From the NCBI GenBank assembly GCA_039806065.1, contig JBDKJS010000010.1, positions 1-11,316 on the forward strand: a DNA stretch of 11,316 nucleotides. Reading direction: 5' to 3'. A model generated the notes under the pieces. It was given only the letters and a program-made list of their open reading frames with translations. It searched no databases and was not told the origin of the DNA. Shown here in pieces: positions 6,262-11,316 of the stretch (positions within the stretch are counted from its first letter, which is position 1; the number at the start of each line of letters is the position of its first letter). Position numbers and translations under genes: made by a program. The stretch is from JBDKJS01 sp039806065 (GTDB lineage: Bacteria; Bacteroidota; Bacteroidia; AKYH767-A; 2013-40CM-41-45).

Positions 6262-7047
6262 ATGGGTCAAAAAGCAAATCCAATAGGTTTAAGATTAGGT
6301 ATCATTAGAGGCTGGGATTCTGCCTGGTTCGGTGGTAAAAACTACGGTGATAAACTGGTAGAAGACCAAAATATTCGCAAATATTTAAATGCGCGTTTAT
6401 CAAAAGGAGGGATCTCAAAAATAGTTATAGAGCGTACCTTAAAATTAATAACCGTAACTATTCACACCGCCCGTCCGGGTATCGTAATTGGCCGTGGTGG
6501 AACCGAGGTGGATAAACTTAAAGAAGAATTAAAGGGTATCACCAAGAAGGAAGTTCAAATAAATATTTTTGAAATTAAGCGTCCTGAGCTAGATGCACAG
6601 TTAGTAGCTGATGGAGTGGCACGTCAAATTGAAGCCCGCATATCATTTAGAAGAGCTACCAAAACAGCCATTTCTTCAAGCATGCGTGTAGGTGCCCAAG
6701 GAATTAAGGTGATGTGTGCAGGAAGACTAGGCGGTGCAGAGATGGCGCGTACAGAGCAATACAAAGAAGGAAGAACACCTTTGCATACTTTGAGAGCCGA
6801 TATAGATTTCGCTATTGCTGAAGCTCAAACCAGTTATGGTAAAATAGGTATTAAGGTGTGGATATGTAGAGGCGAGGTTTATGGTAAACGTGATTTAAGT
6901 CCTAATTTAGGTATGACCGGTTTGCAGGCCAACGCAGGAGATAATCGTGGAGGCGATCGTAGAGGTGGTGGTGACAGAAGAGATAGAGGAGGCCGTGGTG
7001 GTGAACGTAGAGGTGGTGGCGACAGAAGAGGTGGAAATAAAAGATAA
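6262..7047 (+). CDS. rpsC: 30S ribosomal protein S3 (uS3) with RG-rich C-terminal tail
   Basis: S3 forms part of the mRNA entry channel and, with S4 and S5, contributes to the ribosomal helicase activity. The start MGQKANPIGLRLG is conserved. A type II KH domain carries its GxxG loop as IGRGG (76-80). The C-terminal domain includes ISFRRATKTAISSSMR, whose Arg130, Arg131 and Lys134 match the E. coli helicase residues Arg131, Arg132 and Lys135, and the signature GIKVMCAGRLGGAEMARTE (147-165). The canonical fold ends near residue 220. Residues 227-261 are an extension made almost entirely of Gly, Arg and Asp, with RRGGGDRR occurring twice (233-240 and 249-256). It resembles RGG-type RNA-binding tails; such tails vary among Bacteroidota S3 proteins. 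Total length is 261 residues against 233 in E. coli. The tail reads cleanly in frame to TAA, so it is not a frameshift artefact. Confidence 0.98.
   Translation: MGQKANPIGLRLGIIRGWDSAWFGGKNYGDKLVEDQNIRKYLNARLSKGGISKIVIERTLKLITVTIHTARPGIVIGRGGTEVDKLKEELKGITKKEVQINIFEIKRPELDAQLVADGVARQIEARISFRRATKTAISSSMRVGAQGIKVMCAGRLGGAEMARTEQYKEGRTPLHTLRADIDFAIAEAQTSYGKIGIKVWICRGEVYGKRDLSPNLGMTGLQANAGDNRGGDRRGGGDRRDRGGRGGERRGGGDRRGGNKR
6958..7030 (+). repeat. imperfect direct repeat within the rpsC tail
   Basis: Two 25-base units, 6958-6982 and 7006-7030, differ at a single position (T versus C, synonymous for Gly). They are offset by 48 bases, or 16 codons. Both encode RRGGGDRR, and the intervening bases encode more Arg/Gly/Asp/Glu residues. 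Because the offset is a multiple of three, expansion or loss by slippage would keep the rpsC frame open. Confidence 0.85.
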
Positions 7048-7079
7048 TAAACAACAAGCATTAATACAATTATAAAATA

Positions 7080-7502
7080 ATGTTACAGCCTAAAAAAACT
7101 AAATTTAGAAAGCAGCATAAAATGAAAGCCAAAGGGAATGCCACCAGAGGTCATTCATTGAGCTTTGGAACTTTTGGAATAAAATCAATGGAAACAGGTT
7201 GGCTTCCAAGCAGACAAATTGAAGCAGCCCGTGTAGCGGTAACACGTTACATGAAGCGTGAGGGACAAATCTGGTGTCGTATATTTCCTGATAAACCCAT
7301 AACTAAAAAGCCTCAAGAGGTACGTATGGGAAAAGGAAAAGGAGCACCTGAGTATTGGGTAGCAGTAGTAAAGCCGGGCACCATTATTTTTGAAGCTGAA
7401 GGCGTTTCAGAAGCCACTGCAAAAGAGGCCATGCGCTTAGCAGCACAAAAGCTTTCTGTTTCTACTAAATTTATTGTTAGAAGAGATTACGCAGCTAACT
7501 AA
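7080..7502 (+). CDS. rplP: 50S ribosomal protein L16 (uL16)
   Basis: L16 is a late-assembly protein that organises the A-site tRNA elbow region and the central protuberance. It is 140 residues, normal for the family. Visible signatures are MLQPKKTKFRKQHK at the start, GYM-equivalent GWLPSRQIEAARVAVTRYMK (40-59), WCRIFPDKPITKKP (65-78), and VRMGKGKGAPEYWVAVVKPG (81-100). Arg82 in VRMGKGKG aligns with the E. coli Arg81 that the oxygenase RoxA/YcfD hydroxylates; whether this organism has that enzyme cannot be seen here. The gene follows rpsC by 32 bp and precedes rpmC by 21 bp, in canonical order. The start has an A-rich leader and no SD. Confidence 0.98.
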   Translation: MLQPKKTKFRKQHKMKAKGNATRGHSLSFGTFGIKSMETGWLPSRQIEAARVAVTRYMKREGQIWCRIFPDKPITKKPQEVRMGKGKGAPEYWVAVVKPGTIIFEAEGVSEATAKEAMRLAAQKLSVSTKFIVRRDYAAN

Positions 7503-7523
7503 ACCTAAAAAATCATCAAAGAA

Positions 7524-7727
7524 ATGAAACAACAGGATATAAAAGAATTATCATCAGAAGAATTGGTAGCTAGACTGGCAGATGAGCAGCACCAACTCAA
7601 TAAATTAGTGATGACGCATGCTGTATCACCTATTGAGAATCCAATGAAAATCCGTTGGGTAAGAAGGGGCATTGCCAGAATAAAAACAGAAATTTCAAAG
7701 CGTGCTGGTAAAGCAACAAATAACTAA
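7524..7727 (+). CDS. rpmC: 50S ribosomal protein L29 (uL29)
   Basis: L29 is a small two-helix protein beside L23 at the exit of the peptide tunnel. At 67 residues it has the expected size. The first helix contains DIKELSSEELVARLADEQHQLNKL and the second contains RRGIARIKTEISKRAG. The connecting motif HAVSPIENPMKIRWVRR is the Bacteroidota form of the family, and supports the phylum assignment. It closes the S10 part of the cluster and is followed 19 bp later by rpsQ, so the S10 and spc parts are continuous with no room for a promoter-sized gap. Small size makes homology weaker than for its neighbours, but position and motif together make the call firm. Confidence 0.96.
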   Translation: MKQQDIKELSSEELVARLADEQHQLNKLVMTHAVSPIENPMKIRWVRRGIARIKTEISKRAGKATNN

Positions 7728-7746
7728 TCTTTAGAAGAAACAAAAG

Positions 7747-8016
7747 ATGGAAAATTCAACAATAAATAGAGGCCTACGTAAGGAAAAAACTGGAGTTGTT
7801 ACCAGCAATAAGATGGATAAATCTATCGTGGTTGCAGTAGAGCGTAAAGTAAAACATCCAAAATATGGTAAGTTCATTAAAACTACCAACAAATTTATGG
7901 CTCATGATGAAAAAAATGAGGCAGGTATTGGAGATGTAGTGATAATCACAGAAACTCGTCCGCTTAGCAAGAATAAGAACTGGAGATTAAAACAAATTCT
8001 AGAAAAAGCTAAGTAG
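7747..8016 (+). CDS. rpsQ: 30S ribosomal protein S17 (uS17)
   Basis: S17 is a primary binder of the 5' domain of 16S rRNA, with an OB fold. The product is 89 residues. The family core starts at RGLRKEKTGVVTSNKMDKSI (8-27), continues VAVERKVKHPKYGKFIKTT, and ends with the signature GDVVIITETRPLSKNKNWRL. The short prefix MENSTIN before the core is normal in Bacteroidota. The gene opens the spc part of the cluster directly after rpmC. It is the only one of the 20 complete visible stop codons that is TAG rather than TAA. The 41-bp spacer after it is very AT-rich, with repeated ATAATAAATAA. No SD is present at its own start. Confidence 0.98.
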   Translation: MENSTINRGLRKEKTGVVTSNKMDKSIVVAVERKVKHPKYGKFIKTTNKFMAHDEKNEAGIGDVVIITETRPLSKNKNWRLKQILEKAK

Positions 8017-8057
8017 AATTTAGAATAATAAATAATAAGCATAATAATAAATAAACT

Positions 8058-8426
8058 ATGATACAAGCAGAGTCAAGACTAACAGTAGCTGATAATAGCG
8101 GTGCCAAAGAAGTACTATGTATAAGAGTATTGGGTGGTACTAAGAAACGCTATGCATCTGTTGGCGATAAAATTGTAGTGACAGTTAAACATGCCATTCC
8201 TGCCGGAAATGTTAAGAAGGGAACAGTAACCAAAGCTGTAGTTGTTCGCACTAGAAAAGAAGTTGGACGTGCTGATGGATCTTACATTCGATTTGATGAC
8301 AATGCAGTAGTATTGTTAAATGCCCAAGATGAATTAAGAGGAACTCGTATTTTTGGACCAGTTGCCCGTGAATTGCGCGAAAAACAGTTTATGAAAATCG
8401 TTTCACTAGCACCAGAAGTTCTATAA
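8058..8426 (+). CDS. rplN: 50S ribosomal protein L14 (uL14)
   Basis: L14 sits at the subunit interface, forming intersubunit bridges with 16S rRNA, and is the docking partner of the silencing factor RsfS in bacteria that have it. At 122 residues it has exactly the usual length. The protein begins MIQAESRLTVADNSGAKEV and carries the family signature GTVTKAVVVRTRKEVGRADG (75-94), followed by SYIRFDDNAVVLLN and ELRGTRIFGPVARELR. The start codon is the only sensible one, since the N-terminus is invariant in the family. Its leader (8017-8057) is the most AT-rich spacer in the window and contains two copies of an 11-mer also present before rpsH. Confidence 0.99.
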   Translation: MIQAESRLTVADNSGAKEVLCIRVLGGTKKRYASVGDKIVVTVKHAIPAGNVKKGTVTKAVVVRTRKEVGRADGSYIRFDDNAVVLLNAQDELRGTRIFGPVARELREKQFMKIVSLAPEVL

Positions 8427-8454
8427 TTTTTACAAATAAACTACCAGGATTATA

Positions 8455-8790
8455 ATGGAAAGAAAGAAAAATAGCATACCCAAACTAAAGCTTCGCAAAG
8501 GCGATGTGGTAAAAGTAATGGCAGGTGACTCAAAAGGTCAGCAAGGTCGAATACTTGAAATGAACATTCAAAAACGCAAAGCCATAGTAGAAGGTGTGAA
8601 CATGGTAAGCAAAAGCTCAAAGCCCAGCAGTAAGCACCCCAATGGTGGTATCATTAAACAAGAGGCTCCCATTCATTTATCTAACCTAATGCTTGTAGAT
8701 GCTAAAGGCAATACTACAAGAGTTGGAAGAAGAATAGAAGGAGATAAAATAGTTCGTTATTCAAAAAAATCTAAGGAGGTAATCAAATAA
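8455..8790 (+). CDS. rplX: 50S ribosomal protein L24 (uL24)
   Basis: L24 is an assembly initiator that binds domain I of 23S rRNA near the tunnel exit. It has 111 residues, slightly longer than the E. coli protein (104). A KOW motif covers about residues 15-38 (KGDVVKVMAGDSKGQQGRIL). It is followed by RKAIVEGVNMVSKSSKPSSK and the basic HPNGGIIKQEAPIHLSNLM, typical of the family. The C-terminus KKSKEVIK is encoded by codons that also form a perfect Shine-Dalgarno sequence for rplE, and the stop TAA shares its last A with the rplE ATG. This one-base overlap indicates translational coupling of rplX and rplE. Confidence 0.97.
   Translation: MERKKNSIPKLKLRKGDVVKVMAGDSKGQQGRILEMNIQKRKAIVEGVNMVSKSSKPSSKHPNGGIIKQEAPIHLSNLMLVDAKGNTTRVGRRIEGDKIVRYSKKSKEVIK
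8773..8780 (+). promoter_or_regulatory. Shine-Dalgarno sequence AAGGAGGT for rplE
   Basis: The octamer AAGGAGGT, fully complementary to the canonical 16S anti-SD core, lies inside the last codons of rplX. The AGGAGG core ends at 8779, ten bases before the rplE ATG at 8790. Checking all 20 visible start sites by eye, this is the only strong SD; the others have A-rich leaders with at most scattered purines. It is an exception to the SD-poor initiation typical of Bacteroidota. Confidence 0.7.
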
Positions 8791-9341
8791 TGGCTTACGT
8801 ACCCAGACTAAAGAAAAAATATAGGGAAGAAGTAATCCCTGCCTTGCAAAAGAAGTTTCAATATTCTTCGCCAATGCAAGTTCCAAAGCTTTTAAAAATT
8901 TGTGTTAACCAAGGTGTTGGAGATGCGGTTTCTGATAAGAAGTTGATAGAATCAGCCATTACTGAAATGTCGGCTATCACAGGTCAAAAGGCGGTGCCCA
9001 CTAAATCAAAGAAAGATATAGCCAACTTTAAATTACGTGTTGGTGTGAACATTGGTGCTAGAGTAACCCTACGTGATGTAAACATGTACGAATTTTTAGA
9101 TAGATTCATATCTGTTTCACTGCCTCGTATTCGTGATTTCAGAGGAATCAATGCAAAAGGATTTGATGGAAATGGTAACTATACAATGGGAGTGACTGAG
9201 CAAATTATTTTTCCAGAAATAGACATTGATAAGGTAGCAAAAATCACGGGGATGGATATCACATTTGTGACCAGCGCCAGCACCGATGAAGAAGCTATAG
9301 AGTTATTAAAAGAATTTGGATTACCATTTAAAGCAAACTAA
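8790..9341 (+). CDS. rplE: 50S ribosomal protein L5 (uL5)
   Basis: L5 binds 5S rRNA and, with L18 and L25-type proteins, docks it into the central protuberance; it also touches the P-site tRNA. It is 183 residues, as expected. It begins MAYVPRLKKKYREEVIPAL and carries VPKLLKICVNQGVGDAVSDKK, then SAITGQKAVPTKSKKDIANFKLR with the GxRVTLR-like segment IGARVTLR. The C-terminal half has DRFISVSLPRIRDFRGI and GNGNYTMGVTEQIIFPEIDIDK, all diagnostic. The ATG overlaps the rplX stop by one base and is preceded by the only strong SD in the window, so this start is the best defined of all. It is followed 18 bp later by rpsN. Confidence 0.99.
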   Translation: MAYVPRLKKKYREEVIPALQKKFQYSSPMQVPKLLKICVNQGVGDAVSDKKLIESAITEMSAITGQKAVPTKSKKDIANFKLRVGVNIGARVTLRDVNMYEFLDRFISVSLPRIRDFRGINAKGFDGNGNYTMGVTEQIIFPEIDIDKVAKITGMDITFVTSASTDEEAIELLKEFGLPFKAN

Positions 9342-9359
9342 TTAACCTAAGAATATAAG

Positions 9360-9629
9360 ATGGCAAAAGAATCAATGAAAGCCCGCGAGTTAAAGCGCGC
9401 AAAAATGATAGCACGCTATGCTGCAAAACGCGAAGCATTAAAAAATGCTGGCAATTACGAGGCACTAGATAAGCTTCCGAAAAATGCTTCACCCGTAAGA
9501 GCGCATAATAGATGCAAACTTACTGGGCGTCCGAGAGGTTATATGCGCACATTTGGAATAAGCCGCGTGCTTTTTCGTAAAATGGCACTTGATGGACAAA
9601 TTCCAGGTGTAACAAAATCAAGCTGGTAA
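9360..9629 (+). CDS. rpsN: 30S ribosomal protein S14 (uS14), zinc-independent type
   Basis: S14 is a late-binding 30S head protein near the A site. Two forms exist: a short form of about 61 residues with a four-Cys zinc site, and a long form without it. This one is 89 residues and has a single Cys (Cys52, in HNRCKLTGRPRGY), so it is the zinc-free form. It begins MAKESMKARELKRAKMIARY and ends FGISRVLFRKMALDGQIPGVTKSSW, both typical of Bacteroidota. It sits in its canonical place between rplE and rpsH. No zinc-uptake regulator site is visible near it. Nothing suggests a fragment or duplication. Confidence 0.98.
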   Translation: MAKESMKARELKRAKMIARYAAKREALKNAGNYEALDKLPKNASPVRAHNRCKLTGRPRGYMRTFGISRVLFRKMALDGQIPGVTKSSW

Positions 9630-9666
9630 TCAATAATAAATAAAACAATAATTAAAAAATAATACA

Positions 9667-10062
9667 ATGACCGATACTATTGCAGATTTCCTAACCCGCA
9701 TACGCAATGCAGTAAAAGCCAACCACCGCGTTGTGGAAATCCCTGCATCCAACTTGAAGAAGGAAATGACCAAAATCTTAAAAGATAAAGGTTTTATTCT
9801 TGATTATAAGTTTGAAGATGCATCGGCACAAGGATTAATTAAGATAGCATTAAAATACCATCCGGTAACCAAAGTGCCAGCTATTAGAAGTATTAGCCGT
9901 ATCAGCAAGCCGGGCTTGCGAAAATATACGGGTGCCGATAGAATGCCACGTGTAATAAATGGCCTTGGTATAGCAATCATTTCAACCTCTAAGGGAGTAA
10001 TGACAGATAAAGAGGCGAAAGAACAAAATGTAGGCGGTGAAGTACTTTGCTACGTATATTAA
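9667..10062 (+). CDS. rpsH: 30S ribosomal protein S8 (uS8)
   Basis: S8 binds the central domain of 16S rRNA at helix 21 and is a primary assembly protein. In E. coli it also represses the spc operon by binding a 16S-like site around the rplX-rplE junction. The product is 131 residues, normal for the family. It starts MTDTIADFLTRIRNAVKANH and carries VPAIRSISRISKPGLRKYTG in the middle and GIAIISTSKGVMTDKEAKEQ then GGEVLCYVY at the end. The S8 signature (STSKGVMTDKEA region) is intact. The spacer before it (9630-9666) is AT-rich with one copy of the ATAATAAATAA 11-mer. I could not recognise an S8-like binding helix at the rplX-rplE junction. Confidence 0.99.
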   Translation: MTDTIADFLTRIRNAVKANHRVVEIPASNLKKEMTKILKDKGFILDYKFEDASAQGLIKIALKYHPVTKVPAIRSISRISKPGLRKYTGADRMPRVINGLGIAIISTSKGVMTDKEAKEQNVGGEVLCYVY

Positions 10063-10090
10063 TAGTTAACAAAATTAAAGATAAAACGAA

Positions 10091-10645
10091 ATGTCTAGAA
10101 TAGGAAAACTTCCGATAACTATACCCGCCAAAGTTGAAATTACGATCAATAAAGGCACCATCACAGTAAAAGGCCCTAAAGGAGAATTGAGCCGTAAACT
10201 AGAAGATGGCATATCCGTAACCCAAGAGGGTAATGAACTTATAGTGACCAGAGCCACAGAGCAAAAACGTCACAAGGCATTGCACGGACTTTCAAGAGCA
10301 CTTATTGCCAACATGGTAAAAGGAGTTAGCGAAGGGTTCAAGATTGAACAGGAATTAGTTGGGGTAGGTTATCGTGCCACCAACCAAGGCAACATGCTTG
10401 ATTTGGTGTTGGGCTATTCTCACCACGTAATTTTTGAAATGCCTTCAGAAATTAAATTGGCTACACGTCAAGACAAGGGACAAAATCCGGTTATCACCAT
10501 TGAATGTGCCGACAATCAGTTGTTGGGTCAGGTGGCGGCCAAGATAAGATCACTAAGAACTCCTGAACCATACAAAGGCAAAGGTGTGAAATTCGTTGGC
10601 GAACAATTAAGAAGAAAAGCAGGTAAATCAGCAGCTAAAAAATAA
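10091..10645 (+). CDS. rplF: 50S ribosomal protein L6 (uL6)
   Basis: L6 lies next to the sarcin-ricin loop and the factor-binding site where EF-G acts. It is 184 residues, made of two repeats of the same alpha/beta fold (about 1-82 and 83-184). It begins MSRIGKLPITIPAKVEITIN, with TVKGPKGELSR in the first repeat. The second repeat has ELVGVGYRATNQGN and the family signature RSLRTPEPYKGKGVKFVGE (153-171). The C-terminus is a short Lys/Ala tail, RRKAGKSAAKK. It ends with tandem TAATAA and only six bases separate it from rplR, so coupling is likely. The start at 10091 is fixed by the conserved N-terminus; there is no SD. Confidence 0.99.
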   Translation: MSRIGKLPITIPAKVEITINKGTITVKGPKGELSRKLEDGISVTQEGNELIVTRATEQKRHKALHGLSRALIANMVKGVSEGFKIEQELVGVGYRATNQGNMLDLVLGYSHHVIFEMPSEIKLATRQDKGQNPVITIECADNQLLGQVAAKIRSLRTPEPYKGKGVKFVGEQLRRKAGKSAAKK

Positions 10646-10651
10646 TAAGTC

Positions 10652-11002
10652 ATGCTAAAGAAAACAATCAGAAGAAAAGCCGTTCACGCGCGTGTACGAA
10701 AAAAAGTTAAAGGAACTACTGAAATGCCACGTCTTTCAGTGTTTAGAAGCAACAAGCAAATTTCAGTTCAAATAATTGATGATGTTCGTGGTGTAACATT
10801 GGCCGCTGCATCATCAGGTCAAAAAGACTTCGTAGCCAAAGGGCCAAAATGTGATCTTGCCAAAGAGGTAGGAAAATTAATAGCTACAAAGGCACAAGGA
10901 GTTGGAGTGACCAAAGTTGTATTTGATCGCGGTGGATACCTCTATCACGGGAGAGTGAAGTCTCTCGCTGAAGGAGCAAGAGAAGGTGGATTAGTATTTT
11001 AA
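10652..11002 (+). CDS. rplR: 50S ribosomal protein L18 (uL18)
   Basis: L18 binds 5S rRNA with L5 and helps anchor it in the central protuberance. The product is 116 residues, typical. The basic N-terminus is MLKKTIRRKAVHARVRKKVK, followed by PRLSVFRSNKQISVQIIDD, and the C-terminal signature VVFDRGGYLYHGRVKSLAEG (88-107) ending GAREGGLVF. It starts six bases after rplF and is followed 27 bp later by rpsE. The initiation region lacks both an SD and A at position -3 (G there), which fits reinitiation from rplF rather than independent loading. Identification is secure. Confidence 0.98.
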   Translation: MLKKTIRRKAVHARVRKKVKGTTEMPRLSVFRSNKQISVQIIDDVRGVTLAAASSGQKDFVAKGPKCDLAKEVGKLIATKAQGVGVTKVVFDRGGYLYHGRVKSLAEGAREGGLVF

Positions 11003-11029
11003 TAAATTCAAAAGTTATATAAACATAAA

Positions 11030-11316
11030 ATGTCAGTAGCAACCGTAAAAAAAGTAAAGACCAGCGAAATAGAACTCAAAGATCGCTTAGTAGCTGTAAA
11101 CCGTGTTACCAAAGTAACAAAAGGAGGAAGAGCCTTTAGCTTTGCTGCCATCATAGTAGTGGGAGATGAAAAAGGAGTAGTTGGACATGGCCTAGGAAAA
11201 GCAAAAGAGGTAACTGATGCTGTTCAAAAAGGAATAGATGATGCTAAGAAGAGCTTGGTTAAAGTTCCGATCATTAACGGTACGGTTCCTCATGAAGCGT
11301 ATGGTAAATTTGGTGG
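11030..11316 (+). CDS. rpsE: 30S ribosomal protein S5 (uS5), 5' part
   Basis: S5 lies on the solvent side of the 30S near the mRNA entry channel and affects decoding fidelity. The window ends inside the gene: 95 complete codons plus two bases are present, about 55% of the usual 165-175 residues. The N-terminus is MSVATVKKVKTSEIELKDRL. The double-stranded-RNA-binding-like domain follows with VNRVTKVTKGGRAFSFAAII (23-42), GVVGHGLGKAKEV (49-61) and VPIINGTVPHEAYGKFG (79-95), which are diagnostic. GHGLGKAKEV is the Bacteroidota flavour of the motif. It starts 27 bp after rplR with an A-rich leader. By the usual order rpmD, rplO and secY should follow beyond the edge. Confidence 0.97.
   Translation, partial: MSVATVKKVKTSEIELKDRLVAVNRVTKVTKGGRAFSFAAIIVVGDEKGVVGHGLGKAKEVTDAVQKGIDDAKKSLVKVPIINGTVPHEAYGKFG

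Noticed and set aside
6879..7061. Minus-strand Pro/Leu/Ser-rich reading frame opposite the end of rpsC
   Set aside because: It is the reverse complement of the Gly/Arg repeat tail; its low complexity mirrors the rpsC repeat and it has no start context or family resemblance.
1..11316. Mobile element, CRISPR, tRNA/rRNA, toxin-antitoxin or other accessory system
   Set aside because: All coding space is filled by canonical ribosomal protein genes and fusA in the expected order with short spacers; no inserted or foreign-looking segment was seen.

Overview
The window is one continuous, all plus-strand translation-machinery operon from an AT-rich member of the Bacteroidota (Bacteroidetes). It holds 21 genes: rpsG (3' part), fusA, rpsJ, rplC, rplD, rplW, rplB, rpsS, rplV, rpsC, rplP, rpmC, rpsQ, rplN, rplX, rplE, rpsN, rpsH, rplF, rplR and rpsE (5' part). 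The phylum call rests on several protein signatures: the L4 N-terminus MELSVLNIAGKETGKK, the L2 motif VDHPMGGGEGRASGG, the L29 motif HAVSPIENP, the zinc-free 89-residue S14, and the S5 motif GHGLGKAKEV. It also fits the direct join of the str genes (rpsG, fusA) to the S10 cluster with no tuf gene between them, and the near absence of Shine-Dalgarno sequences before A-rich start sites. I cannot name a genus.

Layout. Positions 1-344 hold the end of rpsG. Positions 345-514 are the only sizeable non-coding gap (170 bp); it holds one weak hairpin and two small dyads next to fusA. Positions 515-2644 hold fusA, encoding elongation factor G. Positions 2677-7727 hold the S10 cluster in canonical order (rpsJ to rpmC). 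Positions 7747-11316 hold the spc cluster in canonical order (rpsQ to rpsE), cut off by the window end. Every spacer after fusA is 41 bp or less; rplC-rplD-rplW and rplX-rplE are joined by 1, 0 and -1 nt. Nineteen of the 20 visible stop codons are TAA; rpsQ ends in TAG.

The genes work together as a single supply line for ribosome assembly and elongation. They encode small-subunit head proteins (S7, S10, S14, S19, S3), body proteins (S17, S8, S5), large-subunit core and tunnel proteins (L2, L3, L4, L22, L23, L29, L24), the central protuberance and factor-binding region (L5, L18, L16, L6, L14), and the GTPase that drives translocation.

I found no undescribed system, mobile element, CRISPR array, RNA gene or foreign insert. 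The points worth a second look are small: a lone perfect Shine-Dalgarno sequence before rplE, low-complexity basic tails on the neighbouring proteins L22 and S3, the structured gap before fusA, and A-rich SD-less leaders that share an AT-rich 11-mer.
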